Assembly: GCF_001550155.1 (NCBI RefSeq)
Contig: NZ_LRUF01000005.1
Span: forward strand, 186,001 to 250,000
DNA length: 64,000 nucleotides
From: Pseudoalteromonas arabiensis
Lineage (GTDB): Bacteria > Pseudomonadota > Gammaproteobacteria > Enterobacterales > Alteromonadaceae
Direction of reading: 5' to 3'
Below, one piece after another: positions 8,995 to 19,465 of the stretch. The notes beneath the pieces are model-generated. The model worked only from the letters and a program-made list of their open reading frames with translations. It ran no database searches and was not told the origin of the DNA. The position numbers were made by a program, and so were the translations under genes. Each line of letters starts with the position of its first letter. Within the stretch, counting starts at the first letter, position 1.

Positions 8995-11046
8995 ATGACA
9001 ATTGCAGAAAATAATCCACTTATTGGTTTAGAAGGGCTTCCGCCGTTTTCTAAGATTGAACCAGCGCATGTGGTGCCAGCATTAAAAGCGGCAATTAAAG
9101 AGTGTCGTTTAACTATCGATAAGGTCTTGGCAGCTAAGTCATATACGTGGAATGATTTGGTGCTTCCACTTGAAGAAGCTGACGATAAGCTATCACGACT
9201 ATTTTCACCGGTATCTCATATGAACTCAGTCGTGAACAGCGATGAGCTACGAGAAGCTTATGAGCAATGTTTGCCGTTGTTATCGGAGTACTCAACGTTT
9301 GTGGGTCAGCATCAAGGTTTATACGATGCTTATAACGCTCTACACAACAGCGATGAATTTAAAGCACTTACCACCGCACAGCAAAAAACGATTACTAATG
9401 CGTTACGTGACTTTGAGTTATCAGGTATTGCGCTAAAACCAGAGCAACAAAAGCGTTATGGTGAAATTAGTGCGCGTTTATCAGAGCTTTCATCTAAGTT
9501 TGGTAACAATGTAATGGATGCCACACTTGCTTGGCAAAAGCATATTACTGATGAAAGCGAGCTTGCTGGTTTGCCTGAATCTGCATTAGCTCTGGGTGCT
9601 GATACGGCAAAAAGTAAAGATCTAGATGGTTGGGTATTCACGTTAGATTTTCCATCTTATTTACCTATCATGACTTACGCAGATAACCGCGAATTACGTG
9701 AAGAAACATATACCGCGTTTGTTACTCGTGCGTCGGATCAAGGTCCGAATGCGGGTGAGTTTGATAACTCTGCCATTATGAGCGAAGAACTTGCGCTTCG
9801 TCATGAGCTTGCGCAATTACTTGGTTTTAACAGTTATGCAGATATGTCATTGGCAACAAAAATGGCAGAATCACCTGCTCAGGTATTTTCATTCTTAGAA
9901 GATTTAGCAGCTAAGTCTAAGCCACAAGCCGAGCAAGAGCTGGCTGAGCTAACGGCTTATGCAAAAGATAAACACGGTGTGACGGAGCTTGCCGCGTGGG
10001 ATTACGCTTATTACGCAGAAAAGCTTAAGCAAGAGAAATACGCGATTTCTGATGAAGTACTGCGCCCTTATTTCCCTGCAAATAAAGTATTAAATGGCTT
10101 ATTTACCACAGTAAATCGCTTATTTGGTATTAACGTTAAAGAAGTGAGTGACTTTGATACTTACCATCCTGACGTACGTTTCTTTGAGATTTACGACAGT
10201 AGCAACACGCTACGAGGCCGTTTCTATTTAGATTTATATGCACGAGACCGCAAGCGTGGTGGCGCATGGATGGACGATTGCATGGGTCGTAAAGTACGTG
10301 CTAACGGCGAGCTACAAACACCCGTTGCTTACTTGGTGTGTAACTTTAATAAAGCGGTGGGTGATAAACCTGCACTGTTTACTCATAACGAAGTAACCAC
10401 CTTATTCCATGAGTTTGGTCATGGTATCCATCATATGTTAACTCAAGTTGATGCAGCGCCAGTGGCGGGTATTAACGGTGTTGCATGGGATGCGGTTGAA
10501 TTACCAAGCCAGTTCTTAGAAAACTGGTGTTATGAAGAAGAAGCGCTTAACTTCATCTCGGGTCACTATGAAACAGATGAACCACTACCAAAAGAACTGC
10601 TTGATAAATTGCTTGCGGCGAAGAACTTCCAATCAGGTATGCATATGCTGCGTCAGCTAGAGTTTTCGTTGTTTGATTTTACGATTCATCATGACTACAA
10701 AGCAGGTGAGCCTTGTAATATTCAAGCTACATTTGATGATGTGCGTAGTAAAACAGCGGTTGTTAAGGTTCCAGAATTTTACCGTTTTCAGCATGGCTTT
10801 AGCCATATTTTTGCTGGTGGCTATAGTGCAGGCTATTACTCGTATAAATGGGCAGAGGTTCTTTCGGCTGACGCATTTTCTAAATTTGAGGAAGAAGGGA
10901 TCTTTAATCAAGAGACAGGGCAGGCCTTCCTTAACAATATTTTAGAAAAAGGAGGCAGCGAGGAACCTATGGAACTATTCAAGAAGTTCCGAGGCCGTGA
11001 GCCACAAGTTGATGCACTGCTTAGGCACAGCGGAATTGCAGCCTAA
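8995..11046 (+). CDS. prlC: Oligopeptidase A (M3 zinc peptidase)
   Basis: A TTG at 8983 also opens the frame, but the ATG at 8995 gives the family-like start MTIAENNPLIGL and is preferred (683 residues). The zinc motif HEFGH begins at residue 472 and is followed by GIHHML. Oligopeptidase A degrades short peptides, including cleaved signal peptides, in the cytosol. In many gammaproteobacteria prlC is followed by rsmJ; here a response-regulator gene is inserted between them. A strong terminator follows. Confidence 0.96.
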   Translation: MTIAENNPLIGLEGLPPFSKIEPAHVVPALKAAIKECRLTIDKVLAAKSYTWNDLVLPLEEADDKLSRLFSPVSHMNSVVNSDELREAYEQCLPLLSEYSTFVGQHQGLYDAYNALHNSDEFKALTTAQQKTITNALRDFELSGIALKPEQQKRYGEISARLSELSSKFGNNVMDATLAWQKHITDESELAGLPESALALGADTAKSKDLDGWVFTLDFPSYLPIMTYADNRELREETYTAFVTRASDQGPNAGEFDNSAIMSEELALRHELAQLLGFNSYADMSLATKMAESPAQVFSFLEDLAAKSKPQAEQELAELTAYAKDKHGVTELAAWDYAYYAEKLKQEKYAISDEVLRPYFPANKVLNGLFTTVNRLFGINVKEVSDFDTYHPDVRFFEIYDSSNTLRGRFYLDLYARDRKRGGAWMDDCMGRKVRANGELQTPVAYLVCNFNKAVGDKPALFTHNEVTTLFHEFGHGIHHMLTQVDAAPVAGINGVAWDAVELPSQFLENWCYEEEALNFISGHYETDEPLPKELLDKLLAAKNFQSGMHMLRQLEFSLFDFTIHHDYKAGEPCNIQATFDDVRSKTAVVKVPEFYRFQHGFSHIFAGGYSAGYYSYKWAEVLSADAFSKFEEEGIFNQETGQAFLNNILEKGGSEEPMELFKKFRGREPQVDALLRHSGIAA

Positions 11047-11063
11047 ATAGTAAGTATTATTGG

Positions 11064-11087
11064 AAAGCGCCGAAAGGCGCTTTTTTT
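11064..11087 (+). terminator. Rho-independent terminator of prlC
   Basis: An 8-bp stem (AAAGCGCC / GGCGCTTT) with a stable GAAA tetraloop and seven Ts starts 17 nt after the prlC stop. Confidence 0.92.
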
Positions 11088-11156
11088 ATTAATAAACCTT
11101 AGCAAAATCAACCCTGCGTACTATGCTTTTTAAAAAGCTATTTACAGGATAAAAGC

Positions 11157-12335
11157 ATGTCGAAACTGGTGTTAGCCATAGATGATGACAAATACGTACA
11201 TCATGTAATTGAAGAGTCACTTTCTGGCTTTTGCACATTGATCCATGCTAAAAATGGCGATGAAGGGTTAAGACAAGCAATTAAATATAATCCAGACATT
11301 ATTTTACTAGATGTTGAAATGCCCGGAAAAACAGGGTTTGAAGTATGCAGTGAATTAAAAGCTAACTCTCAAACTAAAGATATACCCGTGATGTTTCTAT
11401 CTGGGAAAAAGGAACTTCCTGACCGTGTTAAGGGTTACAATTCAGGGGCTTCTGACTATATTGTTAAACCCTTTAATGCTGAAGAGTTAATGGCACGTAT
11501 CCGTGTTTTGTATGAATACCGACAGCATTCTAAAAAGCTAAAAAGCGATGTGGAGCGCGCGCAAATAACCGCTGAAATCGCCATGACAGACTCGGGTGAT
11601 ATGGGGCGTATTATGCGCTATGTGGGTCAAAGTTATCATGCACATGATATCCAATCGCTGTCAGAATACATGTTTGAGTTTTTTAACCCAATGGAGCTCG
11701 ATGTAGTGCTCGCTTTTTGGTATCAAGATATCGGGATTTTTTGTGGTGCAGAGGGGGCTGTTTGCCCACTAGAGCGTGAGTTACTCGAAAAACATCGCGA
11801 TGCTAACCGGTTTGTCGATTTTGGCCATCGTACCATTATTAACTACCCGAAAGTGTCCATGTTAATTAAAAACATGCCACTTGATGATGCTCAGTTGTAT
11901 GGCCGATATAAAGACTTGTTTCCGCATATTCTTGAAGTGACCAATGCGAAGGTTCAAGATATGGAAGTCAATGAGCGAGCACTCACACAGGCTAAACAAA
12001 TCGGTAATGCATTTAGCGAGCTGTCGGAGCAAATGTATCAACACAGTTACTCGCGAGAACGGGCTGTCGAAAAGTTTGCTGTGCAACTGAGTGAACTGAA
12101 TAAGTCAGTTGAACAAAGTAAGTTACTAAATAGCGATGAAATCATTTTTCATTTACAGCACTTACAACAAACCCAGTTACTTTTTGCCTCGCTGAATGAT
12201 GATCTTGAAGCGATTAAGTTTCAGTTGCTCCACATTATTGAATCGCGTAGTGAGCTATTGGGTCATTTACAAAAAATGGCAGAGCCTAGCCACACAGAAG
12301 ATGTGACATCACAAACGGATATCGAGCTATTTTAA
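11157..12335 (+). CDS. Response regulator with helical output domain
   Basis: A 392-residue protein. Residues 1-120 form a receiver domain: acidic pair D10-D11, phosphoacceptor Asp52 in ILLDVEMPG, and the conserved Lys in YIVKPF. Residues 125-392 are predicted largely helical with coiled coils and show no DNA-binding, GGDEF or EAL motif. The output is therefore probably protein-protein interaction. No histidine kinase is adjacent. The rsmJ gene follows after 43 nt and could share its transcript. Its target is unknown; nearby chemoreceptor and diguanylate cyclase genes are separate units. Confidence 0.85.
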   Translation: MSKLVLAIDDDKYVHHVIEESLSGFCTLIHAKNGDEGLRQAIKYNPDIILLDVEMPGKTGFEVCSELKANSQTKDIPVMFLSGKKELPDRVKGYNSGASDYIVKPFNAEELMARIRVLYEYRQHSKKLKSDVERAQITAEIAMTDSGDMGRIMRYVGQSYHAHDIQSLSEYMFEFFNPMELDVVLAFWYQDIGIFCGAEGAVCPLERELLEKHRDANRFVDFGHRTIINYPKVSMLIKNMPLDDAQLYGRYKDLFPHILEVTNAKVQDMEVNERALTQAKQIGNAFSELSEQMYQHSYSRERAVEKFAVQLSELNKSVEQSKLLNSDEIIFHLQHLQQTQLLFASLNDDLEAIKFQLLHIIESRSELLGHLQKMAEPSHTEDVTSQTDIELF

Positions 12336-12378
12336 GCCATGATATACTCATGGCCATTAGTATAGCTCGGAGTTTTAC

Positions 12379-13134
12379 GTGGTAATTCATTGTCCCTTTA
12401 AAGAAATGCGTCCTTATTTAGATGCTATAGAGCAGCGCTTTGGTTTAACTGAATGGGCGAACAGTAATGACGGCTTTTCATTGCATTATGATGAGCAAGG
12501 TCTGAGCTTAAAAAAGAAAGATGAGCCTAAACTAGGGGCTATCCACGTCGACTTTGTCACAGGAGCGGCGGCGCACCGCCGTAAATTCGGTGGTGGTAAA
12601 GGCCAAGCAATTGCCAAAGCTGTAGGGTTAAATAAAGGAGCCACACCCGTTGTCCTTGATGCCACAGCAGGACTTGGGCGTGATGGTTTTGTGCTGGCGT
12701 CACTCGGTTGTAAAGTTATTTTGCATGAGCGTCATCCTGTGGTAGCTGCACTATTATTTGATGGCCTTGAACGCGCCTACGGTGATGCTGAAATTGGCGC
12801 ATGGATGAAAGAAAATATGAGCTTAGTATTCGGTTCGAGCCATACTCTACTTGCTCAGTGTAACGATATACCAGATGTCGTGTACTTGGATCCGATGTTT
12901 CCTCATCGTGAAAAATCAGCTTTAGTTAAAAAAGAAATGCGAGTATTCCAAGCGCTTGTTGGCGCTGATAGCGATGCAGATGATCTTTTAGATTTTGCCT
13001 ATCCGCTGGCGAGTAAGCGAGTCGTGGTAAAGCGGCCTGACTACGCGCCATTTTTAAATGCTGAAACACCCAGCATGCAGATCAAAACTAAAAAGAACCG
13101 CTTTGATGTATATGTGAAAGCTGCAATGACCTAA
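12379..13134 (+). CDS. rsmJ: 16S rRNA (guanine1516-N2)-methyltransferase RsmJ
   Basis: A 251-residue protein from a GTG start with GGAG six bases upstream. The SAM-binding motif is [18 protein letters not shown], and the catalytic motif is DPMFP in [13 protein letters not shown]. These match RsmJ (YhiQ), which methylates N2 of G1516 in 16S rRNA. Residues are well conserved and no truncation is seen. Confidence 0.94.
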   Translation: MVIHCPFKEMRPYLDAIEQRFGLTEWANSNDGFSLHYDEQGLSLKKKDEPKLGAIHVDFVTGAAAHRRKFGGGKGQAIAKAVGLNKGATPVVLDATAGLGRDGFVLASLGCKVILHERHPVVAALLFDGLERAYGDAEIGAWMKENMSLVFGSSHTLLAQCNDIPDVVYLDPMFPHREKSALVKKEMRVFQALVGADSDADDLLDFAYPLASKRVVVKRPDYAPFLNAETPSMQIKTKKNRFDVYVKAAMT

Positions 13135-13249
13135 CCTACCCTTTTGTACTATTTTTGATTAATAGTTTCTGGATATTAGGTTGGGTTACATCAAATTGTC
13201 ATAAAAGGTTAATATTCTACACGCGTAATGACTTAGGGGATTATAGTTT

Positions 13250-15175
13250 ATGCGCGTGTCATCATTTACTCGGTTATTGGCCGTTTTACTCACACTTGCT
13301 AGTATCTTGTTAGCGGCGACCTTATTTTGGGCAAGCCAAACTCTATTAAGTTTAGAACAACAAAATAACGCTTATAATAAACTCAAAAATACCCTAGTTA
13401 TTGATTTAAAAAGCCACCTCGATGACTATTTAGAGCAAGGTGATAGTCAATACCTTAATTTATCGTCGGCACTGATTGCTGAGGTCATAAAGCAAGACTT
13501 AGCGCATCTTCCTCAAGATTTAAATTCACACTTATCAACTCAACTCTCAGCATTAGATAAAGATATCAATGGTAAATACCGTGCTCTAGGTAAGTTATCG
13601 GGTAACGAAATGGCTTTATTGGACAACTCGCTCAGGCAAATGGCAGGCTCTGCCTCCTCGCTAATAGGCTATGCTCGTAAAGCAAAGCCGCAAACAGATT
13701 TAGCGCTTGAATATTACCAACTGGGTGCCGACTATTACAACGAAGTGACATCACTTGCTTTATACACCTACAAGCTGGTTTTAAGCTTTGATCAAGACAC
13801 CAAAGCAAGCCTCAATCAAAGCGTAGAAAATTTAAATGCATTAGCAAGCAAAATTGATGCGCTTGATAACCTAGGAGTGATGAGTGAAGTCGACGAAGAT
13901 GCTTTATTTTTTGGTGAAGAAGCCGAGGACTTAGCCGGCGATATTAAATCGGAGTTAATAAGTTGGCCTAAGCGTTTCCCTCGTGATTTAGCCTCAACGC
14001 TAGAGCAAGCTGAGCAGCGTCAAACGGGTATGCAAGCACTGCGTGAACAAATTGCGGCCTTATCGGCAACGGTGCTTGGGGCTGAGCAAAAACTAAAAGA
14101 CGAACAAAGCCAGCTTAAACAGCACGTATTTATTGTATTTTGTATTGCGATTGGCATGTTAGTGGTACTTGCAGGCGGTGTTTATTTTGTACAGCGTAAT
14201 CAAGTTTTAAACCCGCTGCGTCAGTTACGAGATGGTTTCGCATTCTTAATTGAAAGTAATGAGCTTAAAAATATTGAAAGCAAAAATCCAAAAACTGAAA
14301 TAGGGGAGATAGCTCATTATTTTAATCAGTTAATTGAGCGTCAACGAATTGAAGCGGAAGAGCGTGCGCAAATGCTCAAAGTGATTAATGACTTTATGCT
14401 AGAAATGAGTGAACACTTACACACTATTGCTCAAAAGACCGATGCTAGCCACACTCAAGTTGAGCAAAATCAAGGGCTACTAAGCGATATTCAACATATT
14501 GGTGAACAAGTTAACACCATTAATAGTCAAGTGGCTGACAACGCAAAACAGACATTTGGTGCCATGGAGCAAAGCTTAGGTTTTGCTGAGAGTATGCTAA
14601 CAGCAAGCTCACATACTGAGCAGCGTGTTGAGCAAGGGTTAAATAGCTTAAAAGAGCTATTAAAGGGCGTGGATGATGTTGGTCAAGTTATTGAAGTAAT
14701 TAAAAATATTGCTGAGCAAACTAACTTGCTAGCATTAAATGCCGCTATAGAATCGGCTCGTGCAGGGGAGCATGGCCGAGGTTTTGCGGTTGTAGCTGAC
14801 GAAGTGCGCAAACTTGCTAGACAAACCCAAGGCTCACTTGATGATATTAACAGTCAGCTTAATCGCCTAAGTGAAAACTCATCAATGGTATCGACACAAA
14901 TAAGTGCCCTTGCTAACGATGCAGAGTTACAAACACAAAATGCCCAAGAGCTAAAACGTAACTCTGAAGGCGTTGCTGATAATGCACAAGATGCTAACAA
15001 GGTCGCGTTTGATGCGATGGAGCTAGCTAAACAGCAAAATGCATTACTCGAAAACTTTAGTCAGTCTATGCAAAGCATGAAAGGCCAAGTGAGTGAATCG
15101 AACGTGCTAGTAAGTGATATTCAGCAGCGTTTGCAGCAACAAATGCAGACAATTAAAACCAGCTTAGGATTATAA
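13250..15175 (+). CDS. Methyl-accepting chemotaxis protein
   Basis: A 641-residue transmembrane chemoreceptor. TM1 is at about residues 8-28. A mainly helical periplasmic sensor region runs to about residue 290, then TM2 ([19 protein letters not shown]), a HAMP domain, and a cytoplasmic signalling domain. The signalling tip contains the highly conserved [20 protein letters not shown]. The ligand is unknown; the acidic periplasmic helices do not match a Cache or PAS fold by eye. No che genes are adjacent. Confidence 0.93.
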   Translation: MRVSSFTRLLAVLLTLASILLAATLFWASQTLLSLEQQNNAYNKLKNTLVIDLKSHLDDYLEQGDSQYLNLSSALIAEVIKQDLAHLPQDLNSHLSTQLSALDKDINGKYRALGKLSGNEMALLDNSLRQMAGSASSLIGYARKAKPQTDLALEYYQLGADYYNEVTSLALYTYKLVLSFDQDTKASLNQSVENLNALASKIDALDNLGVMSEVDEDALFFGEEAEDLAGDIKSELISWPKRFPRDLASTLEQAEQRQTGMQALREQIAALSATVLGAEQKLKDEQSQLKQHVFIVFCIAIGMLVVLAGGVYFVQRNQVLNPLRQLRDGFAFLIESNELKNIESKNPKTEIGEIAHYFNQLIERQRIEAEERAQMLKVINDFMLEMSEHLHTIAQKTDASHTQVEQNQGLLSDIQHIGEQVNTINSQVADNAKQTFGAMEQSLGFAESMLTASSHTEQRVEQGLNSLKELLKGVDDVGQVIEVIKNIAEQTNLLALNAAIESARAGEHGRGFAVVADEVRKLARQTQGSLDDINSQLNRLSENSSMVSTQISALANDAELQTQNAQELKRNSEGVADNAQDANKVAFDAMELAKQQNALLENFSQSMQSMKGQVSESNVLVSDIQQRLQQQMQTIKTSLGL

Positions 15176-15344
15176 GTGTTTCAAGTGGACTGAAAAGCAC
15201 AAAAAATAGCGAGAGTTGCTGCTCTTTCTAATGGGGAATGCAGCGTTTATAGCAGAATCTGTTTTTCAGAACTTTATATTATTTAGTATCTTTTAAACCA
15301 AGCGCACAGTGAGCGCACTTGGTTTGAACGGTATTATCTTTACT

Positions 15345-15728
15345 CTATCTTTTGCTGCGTGGAACATCACTGGATTGATACATTGATATTTGATGATTAT
15401 CTGGATCTGCGATTTCTGCTGACCAGCCACCTGGTGCATGGCTTACAGGGGTGACAATAGTTACTCCCTTTGTTGCGAGTGTTTCGACTACGTCATCAAT
15501 CCCACCATCAGCTAACTCAAAAACAATAATGGGTGAGTTTCCGGGCTTTGACTCCTGCTTAAAAAAGAGTAGTTCGATGTCATTTGCTGTTTTAGCAAGC
15601 AGCCAACCCTCTCCATCTTCTTCCATTCTTTGAATGTTTATTCCGAGCGTATCACGGTAAAACGCTTCTGTTTTATCTAGATCGCTAATGTAATAACAAA
15701 TTGCGCCAATTTTACTTTTATCAAGCAT
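15345..15728 (-). CDS. VOC-family (glyoxalase-like) protein
   Basis: A 127-residue single-domain protein with the vicinal-oxygen-chelate beta-alpha-beta-beta-beta repeats: ICYYISDLDKTEAFYRDTLG at the N-terminus and WSAEIADPDNHQISMYQ at the C-terminus. Its start overlaps the end of the upstream sigma-factor-like gene by 8 nt, so the two are translationally coupled. Members include glyoxalases, dioxygenases and resistance proteins; the activity here is unknown. Confidence 0.85.
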   Translation of the reverse strand: MLDKSKIGAICYYISDLDKTEAFYRDTLGINIQRMEEDGEGWLLAKTANDIELLFFKQESKPGNSPIIVFELADGGIDDVVETLATKGVTIVTPVSHAPGGWSAEIADPDNHQISMYQSSDVPRSKR

Positions 15729-16362
15729 GGTTCTTTTCCTGTTTTTTAATAGATATCACCTTATGTTGCCGTGCAAGGTGGTTTTGTGAGGTCATCATAA
15801 AAAGATGTCCATCAGGGTCATGGCTTGCGAGTGTCGCTTCATCACGGCATGGCGCATTAAGAAGTGCTTTACGTATTTGCCCAAACGGTAGATCTTCAGC
15901 TAAACCTTCAAGTTCAAGTATTTGTTTTGCACCGGTTTGTCGCCAGCGGCGTTTAATCTCAGCTATCCGTTGCCTTAGAGCTGCGTCTGATACTCGCAGC
16001 AGCCAGATGATTTCTTTTTTACAATGCCCTGTTAAAACTAAAAGTGCTGTTGTTTTTAGGCTAGGCGGTAATGAATCGATAAAATAGGTTGCTGTTTCGT
16101 CGTTGTATGTGTGTGTATTGTTCGTATTGGTGAAAGTTACTTCACGCTTTTTTCTTCTTGCGGCAGAACGCGCATTAAATACAGATTGATTACGCAGTAC
16201 ACCCATAAGCCAGCGACGGTTTTTTATACATGTTAGATCTGAGCGTTTAGCCTCAACGGCAACAAGAAGAGCCGTTTGCAGTAAGTCTTCAGCCTCTTCT
16301 TTATGTAATGTCACCTTATGAGCATAGCGTAAAAGGTTTGCGTAATAATTTTTATTATTCAT
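15721..16362 (-). CDS. ECF-like RNA polymerase sigma factor
   Basis: A 213-residue protein with sigma region 2 (AEDLLQTALLVAVEAK..) and a region 4 helix-turn-helix (LPPSLKTTALLVLTGHCKKE, then LRVSDAALRQRIAEIKRRW). The tail of about 65 residues after region 4 is longer than in ordinary ECF factors and includes LASHDPDGHLFMM, which looks like a family-specific extension. No anti-sigma gene is adjacent; instead a VOC protein is coupled to it. The tail or the VOC partner may regulate activity, but that is inference. Confidence 0.75.
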   Translation of the reverse strand: MNNKNYYANLLRYAHKVTLHKEEAEDLLQTALLVAVEAKRSDLTCIKNRRWLMGVLRNQSVFNARSAARRKKREVTFTNTNNTHTYNDETATYFIDSLPPSLKTTALLVLTGHCKKEIIWLLRVSDAALRQRIAEIKRRWRQTGAKQILELEGLAEDLPFGQIRKALLNAPCRDEATLASHDPDGHLFMMTSQNHLARQHKVISIKKQEKNHA

Positions 16363-16462
16363 AGCGCTTAGTGATTATAAGTAGAGTTAGCAATTGATAT
16401 ATAGTTTAATTAAACCTTACTCTTTCATACTGCTAATGTATATTTTCTTTCAAGGAATCACG

Positions 16463-16936
16463 ATGATCGAACAAGGCCAAACTTTACCTACTGCAACCCT
16501 TAGCGAATTAACCAGCGAAGGCATGCAAACGTTAGACACAGAAGCATTATTTGCTGGTAAAAAAGTAGTGCTATTTGCTGTGCCAGGGGCATTTACGCCT
16601 ACCTGTTCAAACGCTCACTTACCTGAGTTTGTTACACTGGCTGATAAAATTACCGCCAAAGGCGTTGATGCGATTTACTGCGTCTCAGTGAATGATGCAT
16701 TTGTAATGAAAGCATGGGGTGAGGCACATAATGCTGAGCATATTCGTATGTTAGCCGATGGTGATGCTAGTTTTACCAAGGCGCTTGGTTTAGATAAGGA
16801 CACTGCTAGCTTTGGTGGTGTGCGTTCAAAACGTTATGCAATGATCGTCGACGACCAAACTGTAACAGGCTTGTTTGTTGAGCAGGATAAAGAATTTACA
16901 GTAAGCCGTGCAGAGGCCGTTTTAGCTAAATTATAA
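16463..16936 (+). CDS. Peroxiredoxin, Prx5/AhpC-TSA type
   Basis: The frame is open from an ATG at 16394, but the family start is the ATG at 16463, which follows AAGGAA (157 residues, usual length). The peroxidatic cysteine is Cys48 in PGAFTPTCS, diagnostic of the Prx5-like atypical peroxiredoxins that reduce peroxides with glutathione or glutaredoxin. No C-terminal glutaredoxin fusion is present. It is divergent from the sigma-factor gene. Confidence 0.93.
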   Translation: MIEQGQTLPTATLSELTSEGMQTLDTEALFAGKKVVLFAVPGAFTPTCSNAHLPEFVTLADKITAKGVDAIYCVSVNDAFVMKAWGEAHNAEHIRMLADGDASFTKALGLDKDTASFGGVRSKRYAMIVDDQTVTGLFVEQDKEFTVSRAEAVLAKL

Positions 16937-16940
16937 AACT

Positions 16941-16966
16941 AAAAAAGCCGGACGAGAGTCCGGCTA
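16941..16966 (-). terminator. Terminator of the subtilase gene
   Basis: A perfect 8-bp stem (AGCCGGAC / GTCCGGCT) with a 4-nt loop; the run of six As at 16941-16946 gives a T-run on the minus strand. It lies between the convergent peroxiredoxin and subtilase genes. Confidence 0.85.
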
Positions 16967-16998
16967 AAAGTCCCAAGGGTAATCGGGGTTATCAACGA

Positions 16999-19143
16999 TT
17001 AAGGTTGATATTGTGCATCAAGTGTGACACCTGAAAAGGTTTGAAATGCATTTAAGCTTAAGTGCCAAGTACCTGCTTGTGGGTTGCTAAAAGTACATGT
17101 TTCAGCACTGCCACTTTTGTACGGACGACAGTCATAGCTGCTTGTTGTAGGTTGACTTCCAAATTTAACAAATAAATCTGCATCACCTGTACCGCCAGAG
17201 CTAGTCACTGTAAAGCTAGACATATTAGCAGGCACATCAATAGTGTAGTGTTTCCATTGACCAGCGTTAGCCGAAATATTTTCAACTGTACCGCCGCCTG
17301 CTTGTGGTGAGCCTGTACCACCAGAAGCGGTTAAGTCACCTACAAGGCTCACACCTGAGTAGGCAGAATAAGCACTTAGCATTACGTGGTATGTACCTGC
17401 TGTTGGACTATCGATTGAACATACTTCGTTATTACCGCTTTCATAAGGGCGGCAATCATATGTTGTTGTAGTAGGAGCATTACCTGCGCGAACATATAAG
17501 TCTGCATCGCCCGTACCACCACTCATAGTGAAAGTAACATTTGTTGCGCCCGCCGGTACTTCCATTGTGTAGTAGGTTTTGCTGCTTGCTGCGCCACTTA
17601 AGCCTGTTAATGCTTGACCATCTTGTAACTCATTGCCTGTAGCTGGCGGCTGAGTTGAACCCGATGCTGCTGCAACTGCAGCGGCTGCATCGACAATACC
17701 TGTACCACAGTTATTACATGTAGCAGGGAAAGAGCGAGTCGTTGATTTTAAAATGCTTTCAATTTCATCTGGCGTTGCAGAAGGCTTCGCTTGTTTGATA
17801 AGTGCCGCGACACCTGCAACATGCGGTGCAGCCATTGATGTACCTTGTGAGAAGTGATAAGAATCACTGCTTGGGCCAGTTGCGCCTGAGTTATGAGTTG
17901 ATAATACACCCTCTGAATCATTCGCAAAGCTTTGCGCACCACCAGGAGCTGCAACATCAATATTACTACCAAAGTTTGAGTAATAAGCACGACCACCGTT
18001 ACGGCCAACAGAGGCAACATTTACAACGCCATTACAGTTACCTGGGTTGTAGTTAGCCGAATTATCATTACTGTTACCAGCGGCGATAACAACAACTGCG
18101 CCGTTGTTGCGTGCTTGGTTTATAGCATTTTGCGTTGTTGAGCTACATGCACCCCCACCACCTAAACTCATGTTGATAACATCAGCAGGGTTAGCATTTG
18201 CAGGTACGCCAGACACTGAACCACCTGACGCCCAGATAATACCGTCTGCAATATCAGATGTTAAACCACCACATTTACCAAGCACACGTACAGGTACAAC
18301 CTTGGCATCATAAGCAACACCTGCAACGCCTTCACCATTATTTGTTACCGCAGCAACGGTCCCCGCAACATGAGTACCATGCCAGCTAGAGTCTTGATCT
18401 GCCTTTGGTGAGGGATCGCCATTTTGATCTGTACCGCACTCACCACGTACAACTGCATCGCCAGGGTCGCGAGCGTCGCTGTCACGGCCACCACCATCGT
18501 TGGCAACAGATAGGTTCGAAATCATGTCGTAGCCAGGTAAGATGTTGGCGTTTAAATCAACATGTGGGCGGTAACCCGTATCAAGTACAGCAACTGTTAC
18601 ACCGCTGCCTGTTGCGCTATCCCATGCTGTAGGTAGATTCAAGCCACCTGCTTGCTCGTAGTAGTGCCATTGGTCAGAATAACGTGGATCATTAGGTGTT
18701 GCGAAAGGCTGTAACATTTGGTCAATTTCAATGTACTCAACGTTGCCAGTTGCCATAACTTCTTGCATAAATGCTTGTGCTTCATCGGCCGAAAGCTTTT
18801 TATCAGCGCGCATTACGTGGTGGTTGCTCATTGCCATGGCACGTACATACTGAGCTTTTGCTAAGCCTTTTTTACTGCTGAAATTCTTCACAAAGCTTTG
18901 TGCTTTTTGGTTCATCATAGCAGGTGTTTGCTCAGCGGCAGACATCGTGGTCATATCAGCGTTGCTATTTTTGTATTTAATAATAAATTGTGTTCCAAAA
19001 CCGCTTTGACCTTGTAATTTTGCAGCGGTATCTGCCATTGATGGTGGTAACATTTGGTTTGGTGCGGCCATTGCTGCTGTTGTTCCAAATAACGCTGTGA
19101 GGCTTAATGCAATTGCGCACTTTTTCAAGTTGTTAGTTGTCAT
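16999..19143 (-). CDS. Secreted subtilisin-like serine protease with two PPC domains
   Basis: A 714-residue exported protease. A signal peptide (about 1-27) is followed by an I9-type propeptide (about 50-145). The S8 catalytic domain has Asp188 in VAVLDTGY, His255 in HGTHVAGT, oxyanion Asn357 in AAGN and Ser436 in GTSMAAPHVAG. Two pre-peptidase C-terminal (PPC) domains follow at about 510-600 and 620-710, each containing a near-identical DCRPY.SG..E.C segment. The architecture matches extracellular deseasin-type or psychrophilic proteases of marine bacteria, which digest environmental protein. PPC domains are usually processed off or aid secretion and substrate binding. Confidence 0.95.
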   Translation of the reverse strand: MTTNNLKKCAIALSLTALFGTTAAMAAPNQMLPPSMADTAAKLQGQSGFGTQFIIKYKNSNADMTTMSAAEQTPAMMNQKAQSFVKNFSSKKGLAKAQYVRAMAMSNHHVMRADKKLSADEAQAFMQEVMATGNVEYIEIDQMLQPFATPNDPRYSDQWHYYEQAGGLNLPTAWDSATGSGVTVAVLDTGYRPHVDLNANILPGYDMISNLSVANDGGGRDSDARDPGDAVVRGECGTDQNGDPSPKADQDSSWHGTHVAGTVAAVTNNGEGVAGVAYDAKVVPVRVLGKCGGLTSDIADGIIWASGGSVSGVPANANPADVINMSLGGGGACSSTTQNAINQARNNGAVVVIAAGNSNDNSANYNPGNCNGVVNVASVGRNGGRAYYSNFGSNIDVAAPGGAQSFANDSEGVLSTHNSGATGPSSDSYHFSQGTSMAAPHVAGVAALIKQAKPSATPDEIESILKSTTRSFPATCNNCGTGIVDAAAAVAAASGSTQPPATGNELQDGQALTGLSGAASSKTYYTMEVPAGATNVTFTMSGGTGDADLYVRAGNAPTTTTYDCRPYESGNNEVCSIDSPTAGTYHVMLSAYSAYSGVSLVGDLTASGGTGSPQAGGGTVENISANAGQWKHYTIDVPANMSSFTVTSSGGTGDADLFVKFGSQPTTSSYDCRPYKSGSAETCTFSNPQAGTWHLSLNAFQTFSGVTLDAQYQP

Positions 19144-19427
19144 AATGATCCCTAGATTGTTATAAGTTGCTTCGCACGACTTTCCGCGAAGGGGGACAAA
19201 GGTAAAATAAATGTAAATATAGTTAAAATATCGTTTTGTTATGTTTGTCTCTATTTTGGTTATAACTAAATGTATAGATGGCTAAATATAACTATTAATT
19301 GGTTTTTTTTGCTTTTTTCTAATTATAAAGTTCCAATTTACTGTTATAGAGTTTTTACTTTATTTTGTTTTTCGGGTTTATCTTTTTTCAAAAAAATGAC
19401 TAAGTTAACAACGAGCGCGTAATATCT

Positions 19428-19436
19428 TGTTATAAT
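19428..19436 (+). promoter_or_regulatory. Extended -10 promoter for the flavoprotein gene
   Basis: The perfect TATAAT at 19431-19436 is preceded by TGT (extended -10), 29 nt before the ATG at 19466. There is no convincing -35. The rest of the 322-bp gap 19144-19465 is very AT-rich and should also hold the subtilase promoter, but I could not fix its position. Confidence 0.5.
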
Positions 19437-19465
19437 CAGCTAAATTTTTTCAGTGAGAATGAGTA

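Noticed and set aside
15295..15324. Inverted repeat AAACCAAG/CTTGGTTT as a terminator
   Set aside because: The stem is interrupted and no T-run follows on either strand; kept out of the feature list.
15701..16087. Plus-strand ORF of 128 codons over the VOC/sigma genes
   Set aside because: Antisense shadow without family pattern.
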